From contig JAOMEP010000001.1 in the NCBI GenBank assembly GCA_028345965.1, forward strand, positions 65,872 through 129,871: a DNA stretch of 64,000 nt. The letters run 5' to 3'. This stretch comes from Candidatus Nitrosopelagicus sp. GTDB lineage: Archaea; Thermoproteota; Nitrososphaeria; Nitrososphaerales; Nitrosopumilaceae. Every line of letters begins with the position of its first letter. Position 1 is the first letter of the stretch. The notes below the pieces were generated by a model. It saw only the letters and a program-made list of their open reading frames with translations. It was not told the origin of the DNA and did no database searches. Positions 26,969-34,903 of the stretch are shown one piece after another. The position numbers and the translations under genes were made by a program.

Positions 26969-27823
26969 TTAGATAATTTCTAGTAATGCTTTAGCCCGTT
27001 TATAATGAACTTCATCAATCATTTTTCCATCAATCACGATTGCGCCTTTTCCCTTCTTTGTTGATTTTTCATATTCTTTGACCACTGATTTAGACCAAGA
27101 AATTTCTGAGGAGTTAGGATAAAATATTTTATGAGTTATTTTAATTTGATCAGGATGAATGACACTTTTTCCTGAATAGCCTAATTCTTTTCCAAGTTTA
27201 CAATCTTTCTCTAAACCTTTTTCATTTTTAATTTCTTGCCAAATTCCATCTATAGCAGCAACTCCTGCTGCAGCTGCTGCAACAGGTACTTTGTATCTAG
27301 AATATTTTCCACCGAAAGGATTTCCTTTTGTATATTCAATTTGCATATCGTTCAATAAATCAAATATTCCAAATACTACAGCATCAATTCTCTTACTTGA
27401 TGATGCAATTTCATAACAATTAATCACGCCTAAAGCAGATTCTATAGATGGAATTAGACGAATTTTTTTTAATTTTCTTTTCTTTTCCAAGTTTGAGATA
27501 ATTTTTTCAATTTTTTTCAGTTCTTTCGCTGAATCAACTTTTGGTATTACTATGCCATCCAACCCTTTTTGAACAATTTTTTCTAAATCACTAGGAACTT
27601 TTCCAGATTGTGGTGAATTAATTCTAACAAAGATTGATGCCTTGAAATCTTTACGCTCTTTCAATTTTTTTGCGATTAAAGTTCTAGCATTTTGTTTTTC
27701 TTTATCAGGTACAGAATCTTCTAAATCAAAACAGACAATATCTCCAGAAAGTGATTTTGCTTTTTCTAAGAATCGTGGATTATTTCCGGGTACAAAAATT
27801 AGACTTCGAAAAAGATTTGTCAT
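26969..27823 (-). CDS. HpcH/HpaI-family lyase, CitE-like
   Basis: A 284-residue CitE/malyl-CoA-lyase type TIM barrel. RSLIFVPGNNPRFLEKA at the start, the metal-side DIVCFDLEDSVPD, RINSP and the second carboxylate region VVFGIFDLLNDM fit acyl-CoA lyases that cleave citryl-, malyl- or methylmalyl-CoA. No CitD/CitF partners are nearby, which argues against citrate lyase itself. The substrate is open. Only 7 bp separate it from the upstream reductase gene. Confidence 0.8.
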   Translation of the reverse strand: MTNLFRSLIFVPGNNPRFLEKAKSLSGDIVCFDLEDSVPDKEKQNARTLIAKKLKERKDFKASIFVRINSPQSGKVPSDLEKIVQKGLDGIVIPKVDSAKELKKIEKIISNLEKKRKLKKIRLIPSIESALGVINCYEIASSSKRIDAVVFGIFDLLNDMQIEYTKGNPFGGKYSRYKVPVAAAAAGVAAIDGIWQEIKNEKGLEKDCKLGKELGYSGKSVIHPDQIKITHKIFYPNSSEISWSKSVVKEYEKSTKKGKGAIVIDGKMIDEVHYKRAKALLEII

Positions 27824-27830
27824 TAAATGA

Positions 27831-28907
27831 CTATGCGCCTTCAGGCTTCAAAAGGATTTTGCCGAAGAACTTACCAGATAGCATTTTTGTGTGAGCCTCT
27901 GCTGCTTGCTCAAATGTATAAACTGAGTCAACTGCGGCTTTAATTTTTCCTTGACCCATCCAGTATAGACCTTCATCAAGTTCAGCCTTTGTTCCTTGTG
28001 TTGAACCTAGAACATTAATTCCTTTGAAAAATATGTGTCTAAGATCGATTTTGGCATCATAGCCTGTTGTTGCACCACATGAAACTAGAGTTGCACCGTA
28101 TTTGAGCAATTGTAGTTGCTTGTTAAAGTGAGTTTCACCAATATGATCAAATGATAAATCAATTCCTGGTGCTTGACCTTTTGTTTTAGCAATTTCTTTT
28201 GAAATTTTGAAGACTTGTTTACTCCAGTCTTCTTGTCTATGATCTACTGCATGATCTGCACCTAATTCAAGACATTTATCAAGTTTGTCAGGACTAGCAG
28301 TTGCAATAACATCACAGTTGTATAATTTAGCAATTTGAATTGCAAAACTTCCAACACCAGAACCACCACCCATAACAAGTACGGTTTGACCTGGAGTAAT
28401 TTTTGCTCTTCCAACTAACATGTGCCATGAGGTTAAAATTGTCATGGATGCAGCTGCTGCATCTTCATATGATACTCCTTCTGGAATATGTGAAACATTA
28501 ACTTCTGGTAAATGAACTTCTTCACTGTATGCGCCCCATAGCGGGCCGGTTTGGAAACCCCAAACTTGTCTTCTGGTACAATCAAATTCTCTTCCACTTG
28601 TACAAGCACTACAAACTCTACATGCTAGATTAGAATGAGAAACAACTCTATCACCAACTTTGAAACCTTTTACATCTTCTCCAACTGCAATAACATCTCC
28701 TGCAACATCAGAACCTGAAACGTGTGGTAGAGGAATTGCAATTGGAACACCTCTCATTCCCCAAATATCATTATAGTTTAGAGCAGATGCTTTATTTGTA
28801 AAAACTACCTCATCTGGTTTTGGCTTTGGTGAATCAATGTCTTCAACCTTGAGGATTTTTGCATAATCATCATCAGGTGCGTATTCACGATAAACAACTG
28901 CTTTCAT
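27831..28907 (-). CDS. Zinc-containing medium-chain dehydrogenase/reductase (acryloyl- or crotonyl-CoA-reductase-like)
   Basis: 358 residues of the MDR family. A GroES-like half with four structural-zinc cysteines (CRVCSACTSGREFDC) is followed by the nucleotide motif VMGGGSGVGSFAIQIAK. The N-terminal lines MKAVVYREY and NYNDIWGMRG and the WGFQTG segment resemble archaeal acryloyl-CoA reductase and crotonyl-CoA carboxylase/reductase relatives. A part in 3-hydroxypropionate conversion is plausible given the carbon cycle of these archaea, but plain alcohol or quinone reduction cannot be excluded. Confidence 0.78.
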   Translation of the reverse strand: MKAVVYREYAPDDDYAKILKVEDIDSPKPKPDEVVFTNKASALNYNDIWGMRGVPIAIPLPHVSGSDVAGDVIAVGEDVKGFKVGDRVVSHSNLACRVCSACTSGREFDCTRRQVWGFQTGPLWGAYSEEVHLPEVNVSHIPEGVSYEDAAAASMTILTSWHMLVGRAKITPGQTVLVMGGGSGVGSFAIQIAKLYNCDVIATASPDKLDKCLELGADHAVDHRQEDWSKQVFKISKEIAKTKGQAPGIDLSFDHIGETHFNKQLQLLKYGATLVSCGATTGYDAKIDLRHIFFKGINVLGSTQGTKAELDEGLYWMGQGKIKAAVDSVYTFEQAAEAHTKMLSGKFFGKILLKPEGA

Positions 28908-28947
28908 GATTTCAACCTGATTTACCCCTAATTATATTTTTTTGAGA

Positions 28948-29235
28948 TCAGATTCTGTTGATTTTAAAATCTTTTTTTGGTTGTTGAGCAGATAGAAGAA
29001 TCTGTTTTAATTGATCGTCTGTGATTTGCCCAGGAGATCTACCTTGACTGGCAAGACCTAAAAGATAATTTTCAACCATATTTGCTAGATCAGGTTTAAC
29101 CATTTTGACATTATTTAATCTCAATCTAGCTTCAGAACTTAGAATTTGTTTTAGTAGCATGTCTTTTTGTGCATTAACTTGATCTTCGTTTGGTTGGTTA
29201 TTTGCATCAGGTGCTGGTTCACTCATTTCTAACAC
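28948..29235 (-). CDS. DNA-binding TFAR19/PDCD5-family protein
   Basis: 95 residues with the archaeal PDCD5 core: KDMLLKQILSSEARLRLNNVKMVKPDLANMVENYLL and the following GQITDDQLKQIL. These small helical proteins bind nucleic acid and are usually next to rps19e, as here (1-bp overlap of stop and start). The N-terminal ~20 residues are acidic and Asn/Gln-rich. Confidence 0.9.
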   Translation of the reverse strand: MLEMSEPAPDANNQPNEDQVNAQKDMLLKQILSSEARLRLNNVKMVKPDLANMVENYLLGLASQGRSPGQITDDQLKQILLSAQQPKKDFKINRI

Positions 29236-29690
29236 TAAGAATAAATTTTTAGTTTTGGAGTTGTTTGAATTAATTCTGCTAAAATTTCAGTTGCAAGTTT
29301 ATCTAGCTTTTGCATTCCTTGACGGCTAACAACTCTACCTTTCTTTTCTACTTGTTCAAGATAACCCAATTTTTCTAATCCGTGAATTGCATTTCTAACT
29401 ATTGCGCCACTAGCATCTCTGTGATGACGTGCACCATAGTACATTTTGCGTTTGCCGTCACCGTAAATTGTTCTAAGATCATTTACAGTGAGAGGACCGT
29501 GAAGGTAAATTTTTCTCATTATTGATGCACATCTAGTGTACCACCAATCAGGTTGTTGTGGAGGTTTATCTGCATGTGATCCGGTTTTGACAAAAGATGA
29601 CCAAACAGGTGCAGGAATTTCTTCAGTTTTTAGTATCTCAGAAAGTCTTGAGATAAATTCCTGTTGCGGTACATCGTAAACTTTAGCCAT
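29235..29690 (-). CDS. rps19e: 30S ribosomal protein S19e
   Basis: 151-residue small-subunit protein of the archaeal/eukaryotic S19e family with the winged-helix core RCASIMRKIYLHGPLTVNDLRTIYG and GAIVRNAIHGLEKLGYLE. Archaeal/eukaryotic only, so it helps fix the domain of the organism. First gene of the pair with the PDCD5 protein. Confidence 0.95.
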   Translation of the reverse strand: MAKVYDVPQQEFISRLSEILKTEEIPAPVWSSFVKTGSHADKPPQQPDWWYTRCASIMRKIYLHGPLTVNDLRTIYGDGKRKMYYGARHHRDASGAIVRNAIHGLEKLGYLEQVEKKGRVVSRQGMQKLDKLATEILAELIQTTPKLKIYS

Positions 29691-29720
29691 TGCAAAAAAT
29701 CTCGATAATCGTCTTATAAA

Positions 29721-30020
29721 TCATTGAGAAATAATCTTCCGATATGTGTGATTACAGTATGAACATGTTATTCGTATAGATTTTGGTTTAGAACCAAGAC
29801 GAATTTTCGATGCGATCCCAGGAGCTATGAATTGTTTACATTTTTTACAAAAACTCGAACTAATTTCAAATGGCATCTTGATCTTAAATTTCAAGCTAAT
29901 CTTTCTTGCAATTTCAGCCTGTCTTTGAGCTAAGCCAGGATTATTTTTTGCATTTGATAATGCATTGTTAAATAGAATTTCCATACGTTTTATTGCTATC
30001 TGTTTTTTCGAGTTTTTCAT
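29721..30020 (-). CDS. rnp4: RNase P protein component 4 (Rpr2/Rpp21 family)
   Basis: 99 residues with an N-terminal helical hairpin and a zinc ribbon built from CKKCK and CSYCNH. KNPGLAQRQAEIARKISLKFKIKMP is characteristic of the Rpp21/Rpr2 family, which binds the RNase P RNA and helps mature tRNA 5' ends. It lies 40 bp downstream of a tRNA gene in the same direction. Confidence 0.88.
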   Translation of the reverse strand: MKNSKKQIAIKRMEILFNNALSNAKNNPGLAQRQAEIARKISLKFKIKMPFEISSSFCKKCKQFIAPGIASKIRLGSKPKSIRITCSYCNHTYRKIISQ

Positions 30021-30060
30021 AGTGTAATGTATTAGAATTATTTAGAAATAAATCAATAGA

Positions 30061-30134
30061 TGCAGTCAGCGGGATTCGAACCCGCGTCACAGGGTTGGAA
30101 ACCCCGAATACTAACCAGGCTATACTATGACTGC
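30061..30134 (-). tRNA. tRNA-Gly (anticodon UCC)
   Basis: Read on the minus strand the 74 bases fold into a full cloverleaf. The acceptor stem is GCAGTCA/TGACTGC with discriminator A, the anticodon stem CGGGG/CCCTG encloses the loop TTTCCAA giving UCC, and the T arm is GCGGG-TTCGAAT-CCCGC. No intron and no encoded CCA are apparent. Confidence 0.93.
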
Positions 30135-30156
30135 ATAAGGATTAAAAAAAAATTAC

Positions 30157-30825
30157 CTAAATAAAAATGGTTTTTTCGTATTCATAGACAAGTCTACTTG
30201 CTACAAGATGTGCTTCTAAAGAAGAATCATGAATTGAAAATGCCCTTTCAATTATTTTTTGATTTTCTTCATTAAAATGCCCTTTTTGAAATCCACCTAT
30301 TAAGATGCATGAATTTTCTTTAGTTTGATGAATTAATTTTTCAAAAGTGGTCTTTTGACCTTCAGTTGTTAGTGCAATTATTTCATCAGGTTTAATTTTA
30401 GAAATTAATTTTGATAGAGAAGAATTTTCCATTTCCATTAAAATTTCAGTTTCCGATTCAATTTTTTTAGTAAGAAATAATTTTTCCATTAATCCTTGAA
30501 ATCTGTGATATGATTTTGGTAAGCGTGTATTATTATTTATTGAAATAATTTCATTATTGACAGTATGAATAAATAATTTAATTTTATTTTCATAAAATGC
30601 AGGAGATGTACAAATTGATAATAATGTTAAATGTACGATATCTGGCCTTCCACGCTTAATTTCATTTTTTAATCCTTTCATAGCTCCAAAATGCCAAGAA
30701 TTATCTAACAAAGTATTTGAAATTATTTTTTTAAATTTTTTTGAATATGCCAAGACAGATTGATGACGAGATAACTCTGGAGGAATTAATTCAAGTGATG
30801 ATTCTACTAAAATTATAGTAAGCAT
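30157..30825 (-). CDS. nep1: Ribosome biogenesis protein Nep1 (16S rRNA pseudouridine methyltransferase)
   Basis: SPOUT-class methyltransferase of 222 residues that methylates N1 of a hypermodified pseudouridine in helix 35 of small-subunit rRNA. VESSLELIPPEL, LLDNSWHFGAMK, RGRPDIVHLTLL and IHTVNNEIISINNNTRLPKSYHRFQGLMEKL are characteristic of Nep1/Emg1. The SAM-binding knot region ILIGGFQKGHF follows near residue 190. Found with other translation genes. Confidence 0.92.
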   Translation of the reverse strand: MLTIILVESSLELIPPELSRHQSVLAYSKKFKKIISNTLLDNSWHFGAMKGLKNEIKRGRPDIVHLTLLSICTSPAFYENKIKLFIHTVNNEIISINNNTRLPKSYHRFQGLMEKLFLTKKIESETEILMEMENSSLSKLISKIKPDEIIALTTEGQKTTFEKLIHQTKENSCILIGGFQKGHFNEENQKIIERAFSIHDSSLEAHLVASRLVYEYEKTIFI

Positions 30826-30829
30826 TTCA

Positions 30830-31954
30830 TCATTTAGGAATATTTGTTTTTAATTGTGTCCATGAAGGTTTTTCATTTTGATTTGTATCAATTAGACCAG
30901 AATTACAAACGTATTCGTCTACTCGTTCAAGACGAAATGAGTTACTAGTAAAGCCAGAACCATCTATGGATTGAATATCTTGAGAAACACAACTTCCCTT
31001 GGGTTTATCATATAATCTAGATATTGTGAAGAATTCTATTTTAGATTCATTTTCTTCAAAAAAGTTTAAACTTGATTTAACAAACTCTGCTTGATCATCA
31101 ATATTTCCATTCACAAAATCTGATGTACTCCAGCTAACTTCAAAAAATGCTATTGGATAAGAAGGGAATATTTCAATAGATTGTTTTAGATCATCTATAG
31201 CTTCTTCTGGAGTTCGATTTATGTCTCCAACAGCATCAGTAGGTTTGTATGAAAGAGCTATAAAATCACCCATCTCTAATTTTGGAGTCAATTCAAATGA
31301 ACCACCAGGTTCCATCCCTTTATTTAAAATATTTTCAAGTGACATACTATTTCCAATTTTTACATCAGGATGTTTTGATTTAATTTCTGAATAAACGTCA
31401 TCAAAAAATTCAACATATATTGGTATAGAACCACTCGCTCTTTGAAAATGATAATCTACATCTCCGGCAAATATTACATAATCTATGTTTTCATATCTAG
31501 AAAGAATTGAATCCAATATACGAATTGTTTCATCTTCCAATGTTTCTCCTAATGCTTGGTTACCCATCCATGATGGAAATGGACCTAATCTATCAGCATT
31601 AATTACTGAAAAGAAAAGAGTTGTTTTGAAATTATATTTTTCATTTAATTTCATCATAATATCAGTAACACGCCAATCAAAATTTCCTTTTTCAGGTTCA
31701 AGCTGATTCCAATGTACATACAAATTTGTTCTTCCAGCACCCGATGTTGATGCAACTTTGTATACTTCTTCTAAATCATCGACACTTTTTGGAGGATTAA
31801 TTGTATTGATAACTATACTAATTTTTTCGTTTTGTGAAATTGATTGATTTGAAAATGAATTAGTATCTACGGAATCGCTTTTTGTTAGAAAATAAGCAGA
31901 TGCGCCACCTATTGCAACAACTAAAATTATAATTCCAATGATTTTACTATTCAA
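30830..31954 (-). CDS. Membrane-anchored glycoside-hydrolase-like TIM-barrel protein
   Basis: 374 residues: an N-terminal membrane anchor (about 4-22), then a barrel with NLYVHWNQLEPEKGNFDWRV, the line that opens many clan-A glycosidases. Strand 4 normally ends in Asn-Glu (proton donor); here the matching place reads VIFAGDVDYHF, so the donor glutamate seems replaced. AFFEVSW could hold the nucleophile. It may be a weak or non-catalytic sugar-binding protein at the cell surface. No confident family. Confidence 0.5.
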   Translation of the reverse strand: MNSKIIGIIILVVAIGGASAYFLTKSDSVDTNSFSNQSISQNEKISIVINTINPPKSVDDLEEVYKVASTSGAGRTNLYVHWNQLEPEKGNFDWRVTDIMMKLNEKYNFKTTLFFSVINADRLGPFPSWMGNQALGETLEDETIRILDSILSRYENIDYVIFAGDVDYHFQRASGSIPIYVEFFDDVYSEIKSKHPDVKIGNSMSLENILNKGMEPGGSFELTPKLEMGDFIALSYKPTDAVGDINRTPEEAIDDLKQSIEIFPSYPIAFFEVSWSTSDFVNGNIDDQAEFVKSSLNFFEENESKIEFFTISRLYDKPKGSCVSQDIQSIDGSGFTSNSFRLERVDEYVCNSGLIDTNQNEKPSWTQLKTNIPK

Positions 31955-31997
31955 TACGTTCTAAAACTGGTTTGTATTCTAAAATGTTGTTATTTTA

Positions 31998-34652
31998 TTA
32001 TCCAGATGTACAACCACTATATCCACATTCAATACAGATGTGGCATCCTTCAGTTAAAACAAGAGTATTTTTACAAGTTGGACATAATTTTTCTTCAATA
32101 TCAGGCTCAGCTACAACATGATTTTCGTGAGGAAGTTCTTGAGGAGTTGTTACTTTGAGTGCTTCATTGATTTGTTTTAGAATGTATGGGTTTTTGATAT
32201 TATTTGTAATGTAGTCATGTAGATAATCAGTTGCTGTAACTTCAAAGGTTTTTTGAGAATTTTCACCAGTCATATGGAGAACTTGTTTATGTCTTGAACC
32301 ATCACGATAAACTGTAATTCCTTTGAGACCTAATTCATGTGCCAATAGATATGCTGCTTTGACATCTTCTGCAGATACATCATTAGGCATATTGATTGTT
32401 TTTGCAATTGCATTTCCAATCCAATCTTGCCATACTGCTTGAGCCATTAGATGATCAGTCCAGTGAATATCCATAGCAGTGACAAAGATATTTTGAATCC
32501 ATTCTGGAATTTCATCAATTCCTTTAACTGAACCATAATTATCAGCAACTTTTGCTAATAATTCCTCGCTGTAAAGACCGTTTTCTCTTAGAACTTCTTC
32601 AAATATTTTATTGGTATAAAAGAATCTTCCAACAGTAACGCGTTTTTCAAATACAAGAGCAAATGTTGGTTCCATTCCATTTGAACAATCTGCTAACATC
32701 GATAATGTTCCAGTTGGTGCAACAGTTGTTGTGAGAACATGTCTAACTCCATGCTTCTGAATTTTTGCAATTAGAGCATCCCAATCATAATAATGTCGTT
32801 GTTTTGGTTTTTCATAATACCCTGCAATTGGAATCTTACCTTCAGGATATTCTGTCTTTGAACAAAGTGGGAATGCACCACGAGATTGTGCCAAAGCAAC
32901 ACTTTCTTCCATTGAGTAATATGATAATGCTTCTGATAGTTTACCCATAAACTCGTAACCTTCTTTTGAGTTGTACGGAATTCTTAATTTGTATAGTAAA
33001 TCTGCTACACCCATTACGCCAAGACCAATTCTTCGTGATTCTTTTGATGCAACATTAATTTCTGGGACGGGATAATGATTTACATCAATTACGTTATCTA
33101 GGAAACGGGTTGTCTTTCTAACAATTTCTTCATATTTTTGCCAATCAAATTCGTATTGACCATCTGCAGTTCTTTTAGTGAGATTTGCTAAATTGATAGA
33201 TCCTAAATTACAAGATTCGTAAGGATACAAACTTTGTTCACCACATGGATTTGTTGCACGTAGTGGTCCACCACGTGCTTTAGCAAATACATTGTATTTG
33301 TTAATTAGATCAAAGAAGATTAAACCAGGTTCTGCACTTTTCCATGCAGATGTTGCAATAAGATCAATTAGATGATGTGCATTGATTTCACGTACTGGAC
33401 TACCATCCCTAGTGCTTCGTAGTGTATATGCGCCATCTTCACTATCTACAAGTGCATTCCAAAAGTCACCCCAAACACCAACACTAACATTAAAGTTCTC
33501 TAGAACACCAGGTTCTGTTTTGTTAGTAATGAATTTCTCAATATCTGGATGAGATACATCCATAATTCCCATATTTGCACCTCTTCTCTTACCTCCTTGT
33601 TTAATGACGTCAGTTACGGTGTTGATAATATTCATGAATGATACGGGTCCAGAAGCAACTCCAGATGTTGATGCAACAATATCACCTTCCTCTCTTAATT
33701 CAGAATAGTTTATTCCAACACCTCCACCTGACTTGAAAATTAATGCTGCATCAGAAGTTGTTTTCATAATTTTACCCATGTCATCAGGCATTCCCAATAC
33801 AAAACATGCAGACAATTGTCCAAGACGTCCACCAGCATTCATCATGGTAGGTGAGTTTGGTAAGAAAATTTGGTTAACCATTAGATCAAAGTATTCTGTA
33901 ATTCTTGCACCATAATCAGTAAATTCTTTTGCTGCAAGTTTTGTCAACAGATCTTTAAAGCTAATCTTTGCTTGCCCTTTTTGTGCAAGATCAATATAGC
34001 CATTTACTAAACCTCTAAAGTGGTATTGATTGAGATAATATTCATCAATTTTAAATTTGTAGTTGAATTGATCTAGCTTCGTAAGATATTCTTTTGCCTC
34101 TTCAATATTTTGTGGTGTATTTCCTGTTGGATTGAATATGGATGAGTCATGTAAAAGATCACCAATTGTGATTAAAACTGCAACTCTTTCAAATAATTGA
34201 GTTGGACTTTCAGTAATCTCATTCTTATTATTTCTGAATAGATATCTAGATGCTAATACTCGTAGACAGTTAAGATCAAATTCTTTTGAAACAGGATCTA
34301 GAACTTTAGTATTAAGAACCTTCATTTTCTCATCACGAATCTTTCGTCTTTCATGTCTGTACAAGATGTATGATTTTGCAATTTCACTGTGTCCCTGCTC
34401 TATCAGAGTAGATTCCACCATATCTTGGATATCTTCTACGCTAGGTGGATTTTCAGTACCAAATCCTTGAGATGATAATTTACTTAAAACACCATTCGTT
34501 AAGTTTTGTGCAAGATCACGATCGCCTTCACTTGTTGCAAGTAGTGCTTTATAGATCGCATTTGTAATTTTATCTTGATCAAACTTTGTTGTGTCTCCAT
34601 TTCTCTTTCGAATTTCCGCGAAAGATGACTCTATCTGTGAATTTTCAACCAA
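31998..34652 (-). CDS. nrdJ: Adenosylcobalamin-dependent (class II) ribonucleotide reductase
   Basis: Reduces ribonucleotides with a B12-generated thiyl radical. The 884-residue protein has an N-terminal ATP-cone (about 12-103), Cys283 in SACFVLG, and NPCGEQ with the radical Cys470 and Cys481 eleven residues on, the class II spacing. The last ~25 residues form a cysteine-rich zinc-ribbon-like tail (CPTCKN ... CIECGYSGC). Translation starts at TTG 34652. Its gene follows the ATP-cone regulator in the same direction, with inverted repeats in the 250-bp gap. Confidence 0.93.
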   Translation of the reverse strand: MVENSQIESSFAEIRKRNGDTTKFDQDKITNAIYKALLATSEGDRDLAQNLTNGVLSKLSSQGFGTENPPSVEDIQDMVESTLIEQGHSEIAKSYILYRHERRKIRDEKMKVLNTKVLDPVSKEFDLNCLRVLASRYLFRNNKNEITESPTQLFERVAVLITIGDLLHDSSIFNPTGNTPQNIEEAKEYLTKLDQFNYKFKIDEYYLNQYHFRGLVNGYIDLAQKGQAKISFKDLLTKLAAKEFTDYGARITEYFDLMVNQIFLPNSPTMMNAGGRLGQLSACFVLGMPDDMGKIMKTTSDAALIFKSGGGVGINYSELREEGDIVASTSGVASGPVSFMNIINTVTDVIKQGGKRRGANMGIMDVSHPDIEKFITNKTEPGVLENFNVSVGVWGDFWNALVDSEDGAYTLRSTRDGSPVREINAHHLIDLIATSAWKSAEPGLIFFDLINKYNVFAKARGGPLRATNPCGEQSLYPYESCNLGSINLANLTKRTADGQYEFDWQKYEEIVRKTTRFLDNVIDVNHYPVPEINVASKESRRIGLGVMGVADLLYKLRIPYNSKEGYEFMGKLSEALSYYSMEESVALAQSRGAFPLCSKTEYPEGKIPIAGYYEKPKQRHYYDWDALIAKIQKHGVRHVLTTTVAPTGTLSMLADCSNGMEPTFALVFEKRVTVGRFFYTNKIFEEVLRENGLYSEELLAKVADNYGSVKGIDEIPEWIQNIFVTAMDIHWTDHLMAQAVWQDWIGNAIAKTINMPNDVSAEDVKAAYLLAHELGLKGITVYRDGSRHKQVLHMTGENSQKTFEVTATDYLHDYITNNIKNPYILKQINEALKVTTPQELPHENHVVAEPDIEEKLCPTCKNTLVLTEGCHICIECGYSGCTSG

Positions 34653-34743
34653 TTATAATCCCCAAGTACATGTTAAACTGATGAGCTAAAAAACTCTTTG
34701 GCAATTATTTTTCTAACAATGGGTAAATTAATTTCACAACGGT

Positions 34744-34757
34744 ACGAAAAACTTCGT
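34744..34757. promoter_or_regulatory. Inverted repeat ACGAA-N4-TTCGT upstream of nrdJ, site 1
   Basis: ACGAAAAACTTCGT lies about 92-105 bp before the nrdJ start. It shares both half-sites with a second palindrome at 34821-34835. Two copies of the same palindrome in a 250-bp gap suggest an operator; the regulator encoded just upstream is the natural candidate. Confidence 0.45.
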
Positions 34758-34820
34758 TTTAGTAATTTTCATAGTGTAAATATCAAAAAAAGATTTTAGT
34801 GAAAGTTCAATAAATGATCG

Positions 34821-34835
34821 AAACGAATTTCGTTT
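34821..34835. promoter_or_regulatory. Inverted repeat AAACGAA-T-TTCGTTT upstream of nrdJ, site 2
   Basis: A perfect 7-bp inverted repeat with a 1-bp spacer, about 77 bp from the centre of site 1 and about 170 bp before nrdJ. It is the better of the two palindromes. Nothing comparable is visible before the regulator gene itself. Confidence 0.5.
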
Positions 34836-34903
34836 TAAAATTAGTACAATAACAAAAAGTAGAATAAAATTGAAAATTTTGTGTCTAAAAAATAGAGATT
34901 ATT

